A stretch of 64,000 nucleotides of DNA from Pseudomonas sp. CROZ-RG-20F-R04-15 (GCF_022662375.1 NZ_JAKNQL010000002.1:62001-126000), one strand, 5' to 3'. Shown: positions 1-8,518, counted from the first letter of the stretch. Notes: generated by a model not told the origin, from the sequence alone. Made by a program: numbers and translations.

Positions 1-1
1 G

Positions 2-751
2 CTGGATGCCTTGCGTGTGGCGTTGTCCGGCGCCGCGCCGGTGCCGCAGACCTTGCTCGCCTGGTATCAGAAGCTCGGCCTTGATGTACTGGAAGTCTAT
101 GGCATGACCGAGGGCTGCGGTTACTCGCACATTTGCCTGCCCGGGCAATACAAACAGGGCTGGATCGGTCAGCCGTGCCCGGATGTCGAAGTGCGCATCG
201 ATGAGTCGGGCGAAGTCCAGGTGCGCAGTCAGGCGAACATGCTTGGCTATTTCAAGGATCCGCTGAAAACTGCAGAGACGATTACCGAGGATGGCTTTCT
301 GCGCACTGGCGACAAAGGCGAACAGGATGCCGCAGGGCGTTTGCGTCTGACTGGCCGACTCAAGGAAATCTTCAAGACCAGCAAGGGCAAATACGTTGCT
401 CCGGCGCCGATCGAAAACCGCTTGGCCGTGCATTCACGCATCGAACAGGTGTGCGTGGTCGGTGATGGCCTGAGTGCGCCGCTGGGTTTGTGTGTGCTGT
501 CCACGGTCAATCAGGAAGAGGGCCGGGCAAGCCTGCATTCAAGCCTGGAAAAACTGCTGGAAGAGGTCAACGCCGTGCTCGACAAACACGAACGTCTGCG
601 CCGACTGGTGGTGGTCAAGGACAGTTGGGCCGTGGAAAACGGCTTCCTCACGCCGACCCTGAAGATCAAGCGCAACGTCATCGAAGACACTTACGGTGCG
701 CGCTTCGAAGAATGGAGCGAGCGCAGCGAGGCAGTGCTGTGGCAGGATTGA
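2..751 (+). CDS. AMP-binding acyl-CoA synthetase-like protein, C-terminal part
   Basis: The frame is open from base 2, so this is the 3' part of a gene that begins outside the window (about 249 residues seen). It shows the adenylate-forming enzyme signatures YGMTEG (A5 motif), then TGDKG and the hinge GRLKEIFKTSKGKYV, with the lysine-containing C-terminal subdomain after it. Such enzymes activate a carboxylate as acyl-AMP and transfer it to CoA. The K-T-S-K-G-K-Y hinge and the long C-terminal lid resemble long-chain fatty acyl-CoA synthetases, but the substrate pocket lies mostly outside the window, so the substrate is not assigned. A hotdog thioesterase gene follows 31 bp downstream on the same strand, which suggests joint handling of acyl-CoA. 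Confidence 0.85.
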   Translation: MDALRVALSGAAPVPQTLLAWYQKLGLDVLEVYGMTEGCGYSHICLPGQYKQGWIGQPCPDVEVRIDESGEVQVRSQANMLGYFKDPLKTAETITEDGFLRTGDKGEQDAAGRLRLTGRLKEIFKTSKGKYVAPAPIENRLAVHSRIEQVCVVGDGLSAPLGLCVLSTVNQEEGRASLHSSLEKLLEEVNAVLDKHERLRRLVVVKDSWAVENGFLTPTLKIKRNVIEDTYGARFEEWSERSEAVLWQD

Positions 752-782
752 GCGACCACCAAAACAACAAAGGAAGTCTGCG

Positions 783-1226
783 ATGAGCTTGTGGCGTACC
801 ACTCCCGACATCGAGCAGTTGAACGCGATCCAGAAAAACACCATCGGCGAAGTACTCGACATCCGCTTCGAAGCGTTCGACGAGCAATCGCTGACCGCGA
901 GCATGGTCATCGACCATCGCACCCATCAGCCCTACGGTTTGCTGCACGGCGGTGCATCGGTGGTGCTGGCGGAATCCGTCGGTTCGATGGCCAGCTATCT
1001 GTGCATCGATGCCAGCAAGTTCTACTGCGTGGGGCTTGAAATCAACGCCAACCATTTGCGCGGCTTGCGCAGTGGCCGGGTGACGGCGGTGGCCAAACCG
1101 ATTCACATTGGCCGCACGACGCATGTCTGGGACATTCGTTTGACCAGTGATGAAGGCAAGGCCAGTTGTGTGTCGCGGCTGACCATGGCGGTGGTGCCGT
1201 TGGGTGAGCAGCCGCCGGCACGGTGA
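783..1226 (+). CDS. Hotdog-fold thioesterase (YdiI/EntH/PaaI type)
   Basis: A 147-residue protein, the usual size for single-domain hotdog thioesterases. The segment YGLLHGGASVVLAESVGSMAS (about residues 43-63) carries the family pattern of a Gly-Gly pair on the central helix followed by a glutamate that acts as catalytic base in the YdiI/EntH subgroup. The start chosen is the ATG preceded by AAGGAAG at a 6-base spacing; an in-frame codon further upstream lies inside the previous gene and has no such site. The gene probably forms an operon with the acyl-CoA synthetase-like gene before it and would hydrolyse acyl-CoA. The physiological thioester cannot be told from sequence. Confidence 0.88.
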   Translation: MSLWRTTPDIEQLNAIQKNTIGEVLDIRFEAFDEQSLTASMVIDHRTHQPYGLLHGGASVVLAESVGSMASYLCIDASKFYCVGLEINANHLRGLRSGRVTAVAKPIHIGRTTHVWDIRLTSDEGKASCVSRLTMAVVPLGEQPPAR

Positions 1227-1253
1227 TGGCTGCTCTTAAGCACGTTACCTCGA

Positions 1254-4200
1254 TCAGAAATTCAGTTGTGATCGGGAGTATTTTCGTTGTCCTGTCCCCG
1301 TTTCACTGACGAAATGCAAGACTTCAGTGGCGGCCGGGTCAAAACCTGCATTGCTCGAAATCGGCGGACTCTCTCGATCGATGCCGGCGCCGACCTGGTT
1401 CCTCTCAAGATCCCAGGAGGTTTGGCCCAGTTCTGCGCTTAAACCGGGTGTCGCAATTGTGACAAACGTCGAGCGTACATCGCCGACGGCACTGACGACT
1501 GCCCGGCTCACCGCTGTTCGAGTATGTACATCCAGGGTGTCGTAACCGGGGATCTGTGCGACGGCCAGATTGGCGATTTGTCCCAGAGATAGAAAGAAGT
1601 GGCGGCTGCTGGCACCGACCACGGCGTTTTCCGGGTTGAAGGTCGGTTCGCTGTTGCTCGAAGGCTTGGCCGGTGTTCCCAGCACCCCTCTCGCGGCGGA
1701 GGCTCCGGCAGCACTGGTGGCCGTTACCGCAGAAACGGAAAGGATGGACTGCAGAGCGTTTCCGGTCACGTCCGTTCCAAACAGCACCGAGCCGCCGAAC
1801 CCGGTAGCGCCTGCCGCCAGCCCGGCAGCACCTACACTGACAGCTCCCGTGACCAGGTCAACACGTCCGACAGAGGGATTGCTTGGGCCGACATTGGCGA
1901 GGTACTGGGCTGACATCTCCCGAAACACTGTACCGAAGGCGCTGCCAAGCTGATTGGCAGCCGCTGTATTGCCTCTTGGGTCGAGTATGCCGAGCAGGGA
2001 AGGCGCGGCGCCCAACGCCGCACCTAATGCGGCACCGCCGATTTTTGCTGCCAGAGGTCCCCAGCTTCCCGGGTCGTTGATAGACATTGAGCTTTGCGCC
2101 CAGTTGGCCCCGGCGTAGCCACTGATGCCGCCCGAAATGGCCCCTGCCACTGCACCGCCAATCGTCACCGCAGAGTTCGCTGTCGGCAGGAACCCCACAA
2201 AAGCCGCCTGCACGGCCGCGCCAACGGCTGCGCTCATAAACTCTCGAGCGGCTGTTGCGCCTGCTGCCCTGACGGTATCGACCCCCGCCAGTCCCTGTCT
2301 GTCAACGAACCTGACGGGATTGCCGCGTACCATCAAAAACAGGTTCAGACCATCGGCGGTACTCACCGGGTCGGGACTGATCCAGCGCATCAACCAAGGT
2401 GCGTAGAAGCGTTGTCCATAGTAATAAAGTCCTGTGGCATCGCGCTCCTGGCCTGCGTAGCGCCGGGTCTTATAGCAGGCTCGAGCCTGATCGGGGCCCG
2501 CCCACCAGGAAGTACCACCGTAGGGGAAATAGTTCTCCTCGCTGACGGTGTCTCCTTGTTGGTCCAGCACCAGCATGCTTGAGCCCAGATGGTTGCTGAA
2601 GCTGTAGTGATAGTGATCGGCAGTCGCGCTTTCGTGAGGCCAATGCAAAACCTCAACTGCACAGCGTCCCGCTTGAACGGAAATGACGTGCAGGGTTTCG
2701 TCGGGGTACTCGCGTATTTCCAGCTCCGGCAGGTAGCGCGTTTCATGCCGTTGCGCGATGCCCTCTATGTATACGAGGCGAACCTTGCGCTTGCGCTGGC
2801 CCACACTGTTGTACACGTAGCGTTCGCAATCATTCGCAGCCTGTGTGCGTATGACCTGATCGACCTGACTCAATCGTCTGCCAGCGTTCCACTGCAGATT
2901 CTGCCCCGGTTGCAGCGTTTTTCGGTTGCCATTGGCATCAAATGCGGCGGCGATTTCAGGCTCGCCGGGAAGCGTTCCATCGTCGGATTGTTCAAGTCCC
3001 CGATTGCTGTACCGGGAGATTGCCGTACGCTGCGTCCAGCTGTGGCTGGCCGCGTTGTGAACCAGTGTAGTGAGATTGCCGGCAGCATCATATGTGTACG
3101 TCTGACGGTAGTTTTCCAGTTGCGCGGAGTCTGCTGGGGAGGTGAAGACAGGGGCATCAGGGCCATTTGAGGTGTTGCTTTGTTGCCAGCCAGTGGCTGA
3201 AATCAGTTGGTACAGGCTGTCGTAAGTAAATGTACTGAGCGGTTCGATCTTCTGGTTGCGAAAGAAGCGCGTGCGTTGCGCCATATCCTGAACGCTAAGG
3301 ATATTGCCTACTGGATCATAGCGATAAACCAGTTTTTGCAGAGTAGACCTGTCGGACATCTCGGCGCTGATTTGCTCAAGTCGACCATTTTGCGGATCGT
3401 AAAGGTTCTGACTGATTACACCGTTGGCGGCAATCTGGCGCACGATTTGATTGTCGGGGTTGTACTGGATATCGAGCAGTAACACGCGCTCTTGCGTATC
3501 GCCCGCGATTTTCAGACTGATCTGTTTCAGTTGTCCGGCAATATTCAGTTGCAGCCGCTTCTGGTTGCCCATTGCGTCTTGCTGGCTGATCACCTCCCCC
3601 AAGGCGTTGAAGCTGAAATGGGTTGCTGCGCCGTGACCGTTTTCATGTAGGAGGTCCCGCTGCGTCTCGGTTTCCGGCCAGTCAGGCTCATCGAGTTGGT
3701 CGAGGAAATGTTGAACACACGTGATAGGGGCACCGCTCAGGGCGTAGTGCGGAAAAAATTCACTACCGGCACTGTCGTCATGGCGGACAATTCGACCGCA
3801 CTGGTTAAGCGCTGCGGTCGATGGCGTACTGTCGCCGTAACTGAAGAATGTGCTGTTTCTGGCATTCCCCCTACGAGTTTGCACGATGCTACTGACCGGG
3901 CGCAGCATCAAGTCGTATCGGGTCTGCGTTTGGGTCAGTAGACCGTCCCAGTCGATCAGACGCAGACCGGCTGCGCCCGGCAAGGTCAGTTGGGTGGCCC
4001 CATCTACACATTCGCTGTCAAGGAGCACGCCCGTGAGGCTGGAGCGCAGTTTCAGATTCGGTGGGGTATCCGGCTCGCATTCTTGCCGCGCGTGCAAGCG
4101 GGGATCGCAGGCGTCAGTCAGGCGACCGCCAGCGTCGTAGCGCTGGCGGTAAATTCGTGGTTCGGCCGTTGTACCGTCCATGTCACGGCAGTAGGACACC

Positions 4201-4259
4201 GTAGCAATGTGTTGCCTTCTCGGATCCGTCACAGAAAGGGTCGGGGTAAAAATGTGCAT
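1254..4259 (-). CDS. TccC-like RHS-repeat toxin (Tc toxin C component), orphan
   Basis: A 1001-residue protein. The N-terminus opens with TPTLSVTDPR and an RQRYDAGGRL segment, as in TccC proteins of Photorhabdus-type insecticidal toxin complexes. YD-type RHS repeats follow through the first ~600 residues. The RHS core end lies at about residues 590-657: YYYGQRFYAPWLMRW, ISPDP, then GLNLFLMVRGNPVRFVDRQG. In TccC proteins this part forms the closing plug of the RHS cocoon and contains the aspartates used for self-cleavage. The last ~344 residues (bases 1254-2288) are a Gly/Ala-rich, partly hydrophobic domain that I cannot assign. No tcdA/tcdB-like partner gene is in the window, so it is an orphan here. 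An upstream inverted repeat sits 62-83 bp before the start codon. Confidence 0.88.
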   Translation of the reverse strand: MHIFTPTLSVTDPRRQHIATVSYCRDMDGTTAEPRIYRQRYDAGGRLTDACDPRLHARQECEPDTPPNLKLRSSLTGVLLDSECVDGATQLTLPGAAGLRLIDWDGLLTQTQTRYDLMLRPVSSIVQTRRGNARNSTFFSYGDSTPSTAALNQCGRIVRHDDSAGSEFFPHYALSGAPITCVQHFLDQLDEPDWPETETQRDLLHENGHGAATHFSFNALGEVISQQDAMGNQKRLQLNIAGQLKQISLKIAGDTQERVLLLDIQYNPDNQIVRQIAANGVISQNLYDPQNGRLEQISAEMSDRSTLQKLVYRYDPVGNILSVQDMAQRTRFFRNQKIEPLSTFTYDSLYQLISATGWQQSNTSNGPDAPVFTSPADSAQLENYRQTYTYDAAGNLTTLVHNAASHSWTQRTAISRYSNRGLEQSDDGTLPGEPEIAAAFDANGNRKTLQPGQNLQWNAGRRLSQVDQVIRTQAANDCERYVYNSVGQRKRKVRLVYIEGIAQRHETRYLPELEIREYPDETLHVISVQAGRCAVEVLHWPHESATADHYHYSFSNHLGSSMLVLDQQGDTVSEENYFPYGGTSWWAGPDQARACYKTRRYAGQERDATGLYYYGQRFYAPWLMRWISPDPVSTADGLNLFLMVRGNPVRFVDRQGLAGVDTVRAAGATAAREFMSAAVGAAVQAAFVGFLPTANSAVTIGGAVAGAISGGISGYAGANWAQSSMSINDPGSWGPLAAKIGGAALGAALGAAPSLLGILDPRGNTAAANQLGSAFGTVFREMSAQYLANVGPSNPSVGRVDLVTGAVSVGAAGLAAGATGFGGSVLFGTDVTGNALQSILSVSAVTATSAAGASAARGVLGTPAKPSSNSEPTFNPENAVVGASSRHFFLSLGQIANLAVAQIPGYDTLDVHTRTAVSRAVVSAVGDVRSTFVTIATPGLSAELGQTSWDLERNQVGAGIDRESPPISSNAGFDPAATEVLHFVSETGTGQRKYSRSQLNF

Positions 4260-4320
4260 GAATGTCTCATCCCTTAGCCAGTGAACCGGACTCAGTTATT
4301 CGGCAACGGAGGCGAACGGT

Positions 4321-4342
4321 CAACTGTCAGAAATTACAGTTG
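4321..4342. promoter_or_regulatory. Inverted repeat in divergent promoter region (possible operator)
   Basis: CAACTGT and ACAGTTG form a perfect 7-bp inverted repeat separated by 8 bases. It lies in the ~220-bp divergent region between the TccC-like gene (minus strand) and the alpha/beta hydrolase gene (plus strand). The spacing suits binding of a dimeric regulator, or it could be a short RNA hairpin in the leader of the toxin gene. No regulator is identified. The rest of this gap (4260-4483) shows no gene. Confidence 0.4.
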
Positions 4343-4483
4343 GATGAAGTTTGCGACGACTGGTGCAAATTTCGCTTATGGATAAAACAACATCGCCACC
4401 ATTCCTGGCAGTTACGGTCATTGCCGTAACCCGCGGTCTTGCGGACAATCAACGCCACGTTTCTCGCTCATGGATTTGCCCGC

Positions 4484-5290
4484 ATGTCGCAACCGATCTT
4501 TTTCGCCCACGCCAACGGCTTCCCTTCGGGCACGTATGGCAAGTTGTTCGCGGCGCTGGCGCCCGAGTACCGGGTTGCACATCTGGAACAGCATGCTCAT
4601 GACCCGCGCTTTCCGGCGGACGACAACTGGTACAACCTCGTCGACGAGCTGATCCACCATTTGCAGCAGCAGGATCAACCGGTGTGGGGCGTCGGCCATT
4701 CCTTTGGTGGTGTGTTGCATTTGCACGCGGCGCTGCGTTGTCCTGAGTTGTATCGCGGCGTGGTGATGCTTGACTCGCCGGTGCTGACCCGCACCGATCA
4801 ATGGGTGATCCGTGCCGCCAAGCGTTTTGGTTTTATCGACAAGCTGACCCCGGCCGGACGGACTTTGGGGCGCCGTGAAGAATTTGCCGATCTCGACAGT
4901 GCGCGCAGCTATTTTGCTGGCAAGACGCTGTTTCGCGGCTTCGATCCGGAATGTTTCGACGCCTACCTGCAGCACGGTTTGCACAAGGTTGGCGACAAAC
5001 TGCGCCTGCGTTTCGACCCGGCCACCGAGATCAGTATCTATCGCGGTGTGCCGCACACCAGCCCTGGCCGTACCGGTCAATTGCAAGTGCCGCTGGCGGT
5101 GGTGCGCGGGCACAAGAGCCGCGTGGTCATGCGCCATCACACCCGATTCGTTTCACGTCTGGCCCAAGGCGAGGCTCTGAGCATGCCCGGCGGGCACATG
5201 TTCCCGCTTGAGCGTCCGCAGGACACCGCGCGCCTGTTGAAAAACCTGTTCAACCGCTGGGAAACCCGTCAGGACAAGGATTGCGCATGA
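4484..5290 (+). CDS. Alpha/beta hydrolase
   Basis: A 268-residue alpha/beta hydrolase. The nucleophile elbow GHSFGG lies near residues 79-84, an oxyanion-type HANG motif near residue 8, and a late GGHMFPLERP contains the likely catalytic histidine. The start ATG gives MSQPIFFAHANG, placing the first strand at the N-terminus as in the family; an in-frame codon 45 bp upstream adds only unconserved residues. The gene overlaps the next hydrolase gene by ATGA, so the two are translationally coupled paralogous hydrolases. The substrate is unknown. Confidence 0.85.
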   Translation: MSQPIFFAHANGFPSGTYGKLFAALAPEYRVAHLEQHAHDPRFPADDNWYNLVDELIHHLQQQDQPVWGVGHSFGGVLHLHAALRCPELYRGVVMLDSPVLTRTDQWVIRAAKRFGFIDKLTPAGRTLGRREEFADLDSARSYFAGKTLFRGFDPECFDAYLQHGLHKVGDKLRLRFDPATEISIYRGVPHTSPGRTGQLQVPLAVVRGHKSRVVMRHHTRFVSRLAQGEALSMPGGHMFPLERPQDTARLLKNLFNRWETRQDKDCA

Positions 5291-6141
5291 GCCCGACCTT
5301 CGAAGAAGTGCGCCTGAGCCTGCCGCATATCGAGTTGGCCGCGCATTTGTTCGGCCCCGAGGACGGTATGCCGGTGATTGCGCTGCATGGCTGGCTCGAC
5401 AACGCCAACAGCTTTGCCCGTCTGGCACCCAAGCTCAAAGGCTTGCGCATCATCGCGCTGGACATGGCCGGGCACGGGCATTCCGGGCACCGGCCGAACG
5501 GTGCCGGGTATGCGCTGTGGGATTACGCCCATGACGTGCTGCAAGTCGCCGAACAACTGGGCTGGAAGCGTTTCGGCCTGCTCGGGCATTCGATGGGCGC
5601 CATCGTTTCCATGGTGCTGGCGGGTTCGTTACCGGAACGCATCAGCCATCTGGCACTGATCGACGGCGTGATTCCGCCTACAGACAAAGGCGAAAATGCG
5701 GCCGAGCGCATGGGCATGGCCCTGCAAGCGCAGCTGGATCTGCGGGAAAAACGCAAACCGGTCTACACCACCCTCGACCGTGCCATCGAAGCGCGCATGA
5801 AAGGTCTGGTCGCCGTCAGCCGTGAGGCAGCTGAGTTGTTGGCTCAGCGCGGTCTGATGCCGGTCCCCGGCGGTTATACCTGGCGCACCGACAATCGTCT
5901 GACCCTGCCATCGCCGCTGCGTCTGACCCAGGAACAGGCAATGGCTTTTGCGCTGCGGGTCAGTTGTCCGGCGCATTTGGTCGTGGCGGCTGACGGCATG
6001 CTGGCCAAACATCCAGAGCTGCTGGAACGTCTACCCTTTAGCCGGGAACAGTTGGCGGGCGGGCACCATTTGCACCTGAACGATGAGGCCGGCGCGGATC
6101 TTGTCGCAGACTGTTTCAATCGCTTCTTCGCCATTCCTTGA
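5287..6141 (+). CDS. Alpha/beta hydrolase
   Basis: A 284-residue alpha/beta hydrolase with the HGWLDNA oxyanion-loop segment (about residue 36), GHGHSGHRP, the nucleophile elbow GHSMGA (about residues 101-106) and a terminal GGHHLHL carrying the catalytic histidine. Its start overlaps the stop codon of the preceding hydrolase (ATGA). Both hydrolases are common side by side in pseudomonads, but no substrate can be deduced. The acid residue of the triad is probably the aspartate in VVAADGML. Confidence 0.85.
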   Translation: MSPTFEEVRLSLPHIELAAHLFGPEDGMPVIALHGWLDNANSFARLAPKLKGLRIIALDMAGHGHSGHRPNGAGYALWDYAHDVLQVAEQLGWKRFGLLGHSMGAIVSMVLAGSLPERISHLALIDGVIPPTDKGENAAERMGMALQAQLDLREKRKPVYTTLDRAIEARMKGLVAVSREAAELLAQRGLMPVPGGYTWRTDNRLTLPSPLRLTQEQAMAFALRVSCPAHLVVAADGMLAKHPELLERLPFSREQLAGGHHLHLNDEAGADLVADCFNRFFAIP

Positions 6142-6194
6142 CTTGCTGCGGGCAACTGTCGAGGCTGGTCGGGTTGAAATGGGAGACAACCACG

Positions 6195-6248
6195 ATGGAT
6201 TTCTATACCGCTGCGACCCCGATTAGCCAAGCCATGTCGATCCGATGA
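6195..6248 (+). CDS. Possible 17-codon leader ORF coupled to the DUF4892 gene
   Basis: An ATG preceded by GGGAGA (spacing about 7) opens an ORF of 17 codons (begins MDFYTAATPIS) whose TGA overlaps the ATG of the next gene as ATGA. The arrangement resembles a short upstream ORF that delivers ribosomes to the downstream start. No homologue is recognised, and an ORF this short can occur by chance. It lies in the 103-bp gap between the hydrolase and the DUF4892 gene. Confidence 0.3.
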   Translation: MDFYTAATPISQAMSIR

Positions 6249-7063
6249 GGCTGCCGATGCGGTCTTTCACGCTGTTGGCGCTGTGCTGCTTCAGTTCCTT
6301 TTCGTCCGCCGCCGATGTGCCGGGCAGTCATGACCTGCAAATCGTGCCGCGTCTGGCCGATGCGCAAATTGTCGACTATCGCCCTGCTGTTGAGCTTGAA
6401 CGGATTTATCCGCTGGGTTCGATCCGCAAGATCAGTGGACAACTGCGTTTCGATGGCCAGGTCACTGCGCGTGGCCAAACCACTGCGGTGACCTACGAGT
6501 TGCCACCCGAACACTCTGCCACCGAAGCCTTCACTGCCGCTCGCGTGGCCCTGCAAAAGCAGGACGCCGAATTGCTGTTCTGGTGTCAGGCGCGTGATTG
6601 CGGCGAAAGCAGCCTGTGGGCCAACGAGGTGTTCGGTAATTCCAAACTGTATGGTGCCGACGAGCAGCAGGCCTATCTGCTGTTGAGGCTGGCGGCACCG
6701 CGCGATAACACGCTGGTGGCGCTCTACAGCATCACCCGTGGCAATCGCAAAGCCTATCTGCATGTCGAACAGTTCGAGGCGGTTGCGCCGCTGGGTGAGT
6801 TGCTGCCAACTTCGGCGACCCTGTTGCGTCAGCTTAAAAGCACCGGCGAACTGGATTTCCCCGGTCGGGTGAGTGAGCCGGATGACACCTGGCTCCGGCT
6901 GATTTCCCGTGGGCTTAACCTTGATACGACGTTGCGCGTGATAGTGTCCGGGCCCAAGGCCGAAGCCTGGCGTCAGGCGCTGATCAATCAGGGTGTGCGC
7001 GCGGCACGCATGGAAACCGGCAGTGTCGAAGGCTCTGGCCTGCGCATCGATCTGTTGCGTTAA
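6245..7063 (+). CDS. DUF4892 family exported protein
   Basis: A 272-residue protein with a Sec signal peptide: MRLPMRS, a hydrophobic stretch LLALCCFSSFSS, then a probable cleavage after SSAA-D near residue 23. The mature part resembles DUF4892 proteins of pseudomonads (conserved WCQARDCGESSLWANEVF segment with two cysteines, near residues 117-134). The function is unknown; location is probably periplasm or outer membrane. A second in-frame ATG five codons later is an alternative start. It may be coupled to the short ORF that overlaps its first codon. Confidence 0.75.
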   Translation: MRLPMRSFTLLALCCFSSFSSAADVPGSHDLQIVPRLADAQIVDYRPAVELERIYPLGSIRKISGQLRFDGQVTARGQTTAVTYELPPEHSATEAFTAARVALQKQDAELLFWCQARDCGESSLWANEVFGNSKLYGADEQQAYLLLRLAAPRDNTLVALYSITRGNRKAYLHVEQFEAVAPLGELLPTSATLLRQLKSTGELDFPGRVSEPDDTWLRLISRGLNLDTTLRVIVSGPKAEAWRQALINQGVRAARMETGSVEGSGLRIDLLR

Positions 7064-7132
7064 GCTGTTGCGGGCGAACACGAACCGCGTGTTCGCCTAC
7101 TCTTTGCCTGACTGACTTTTTCGAGACCTTAC

Positions 7133-8185
7133 ATGCTCAATAACGATCGCCTGCTGGTGCAGATCCTGCTGCTGGTGTTGTTTGGTGCCAGCCTGTGGGT
7201 GATGGCGCCGTTCTGGTCGGCGCTGTTCTGGGGCGCGGTGCTGGCGTTTGCCAGTTGGCCGCTGATGCGCCTGTTGACCCGTTGGCTCAATGGCCGTGAG
7301 TCCCTGGCGGCGGCGATTCTGACGTTGGGCTGGATGCTGCTGGTGGCGGCGCCGCTGGTGTGGCTGGGGTTCAACCTGGCCGATCATGTGCGCGATGCAA
7401 CCGCGTTTATCAAGGATGTGCAAGTCGACGGTCTGCCGGAGGCGCCGGTTTGGCTGGGGACCTTGCCGTTCGTAGGGGAACGGCTGGTCGGGCTGTGGAA
7501 CAGCATCGATCAGCAGGGCGCCGCACTGATGGTGTCGATCAAGCCTTATCTGGGGCAGGTTGGTAACTGGCTGCTGGCGCGCAGTGCGCAGATCGGCGGC
7601 GGGATTCTCGAGCTGACTCTGAGCATTGTCTTCGTGTTCTTTTTCTATCGCGATGGGCCGCGACTGGCGGCGTTTGTGCACAGTCTGCTGGAGCGTTTGA
7701 TCGGCGATCGTGCCGGGTATTACATCGAGTTGGTGGCGGGGACGGTGCAGCGGGTGGTTAACGGCGTGATCGGCACGGCGGCGGCGCAGGCGGTTCTGGC
7801 GTTGATCGGGTTTTTGATTGCCGGGGTGCCGGGGGCGTTGGTGCTGGGGATCGTGACGTTTTTGCTGAGTCTGATTCCGATGGGGCCGCCGTTGGTGTGG
7901 GTGCCGGCCACGGCCTGGCTGGCGTGGAAGGGTGAGTATGGGATGGCGGTGTTTCTCGGGATTTGGGGGACGTTCATCATCAGTGGCGTGGATAACGTGC
8001 TCAAGCCGTATCTGATCAGTCGCGGCGGGAATTTGCCGTTGGTGATTGTGTTGCTTGGGGTGTTTGGCGGGTTGATTGCGTTTGGGTTTATTGGGTTGTT
8101 TATCGGGCCTACGCTTTTGGCGGTGGCTTATAGTTTGTTGACGGATTGGAGCAAGAGTCAGGGGCGGGTTGAGGAGCGGCGCTGA
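7133..8185 (+). CDS. AI-2E family transporter (YdiK/PerM type permease)
   Basis: A 350-residue inner-membrane protein with about eight hydrophobic segments: two at the N-terminus (residues 7-40), one at about 60-80, a soluble region, then several closely packed segments from about 150 to the end. The late segments contain the conserved SLIPMGPPLVW and ISGVDNVLKPYLISR of the AI-2E/YdiK family. Members are secondary permeases of varied or unknown substrates; export of autoinducer-2 is shown only for TqsA. The last ~130 codons are strikingly rich in G and T (GGG, TTG, GTT codons) compared with the first half. The gene is followed directly by a block of dispersed repeats. Confidence 0.85.
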   Translation: MLNNDRLLVQILLLVLFGASLWVMAPFWSALFWGAVLAFASWPLMRLLTRWLNGRESLAAAILTLGWMLLVAAPLVWLGFNLADHVRDATAFIKDVQVDGLPEAPVWLGTLPFVGERLVGLWNSIDQQGAALMVSIKPYLGQVGNWLLARSAQIGGGILELTLSIVFVFFFYRDGPRLAAFVHSLLERLIGDRAGYYIELVAGTVQRVVNGVIGTAAAQAVLALIGFLIAGVPGALVLGIVTFLLSLIPMGPPLVWVPATAWLAWKGEYGMAVFLGIWGTFIISGVDNVLKPYLISRGGNLPLVIVLLGVFGGLIAFGFIGLFIGPTLLAVAYSLLTDWSKSQGRVEERR

Positions 8186-8189
8186 TTTT

Positions 8190-8518
8190 TGGGGGCATAT
8201 CCGTTGCTGCGGTAACGGCGGCTTAGGGTTCCGCCCTTACGGCGGGTCACTTTTTCCAGACGCCGAAAAAGTAACCAAAAAGGCTTGCTCCTGCGTGCGG
8301 CCCGCTCGCTGGGGCTCGGGGTTCCTTCGCTGCGGGATCGATCCGGGCGCAGCGCCTACGGTTTGCTTCGCTGCACCTCCTCTCGCTGTGTTTGGCTGCG
8401 CCAAACGGTCGCTGCGCTCCCACGCCCGGATCAATCCCTCCACTCAGCCTTCCGACGTCGCCCGTGGATCAAGATCAAAAGCAGGCGAGCTGACACTCGG
8501 CCTATTGAGTGGTGAAGA
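8190..8518 (+). repeat. Dispersed ~330-bp repeat, copy A
   Basis: This stretch is nearly identical to 18478-18808. Shared landmarks, in order, are TTCCGCCCTTACGGCGGGTC, an ACTTTTT/AAAAAGT stem with a different loop in each copy, AGTAACCAAAA, GCGGCCCGCTCGCTGGGGCTC, the palindrome TTTGGCTGCGCCAAA, CTCAGCCTTCCGACGTCGCC and a GTTGAGTGGTGA-like end. Both copies lie immediately downstream of a plus-strand gene and in the same orientation. ORFs cross the repeat in several frames in both copies but have no ribosome-binding sites, so I do not call them genes. Confidence 0.85.
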
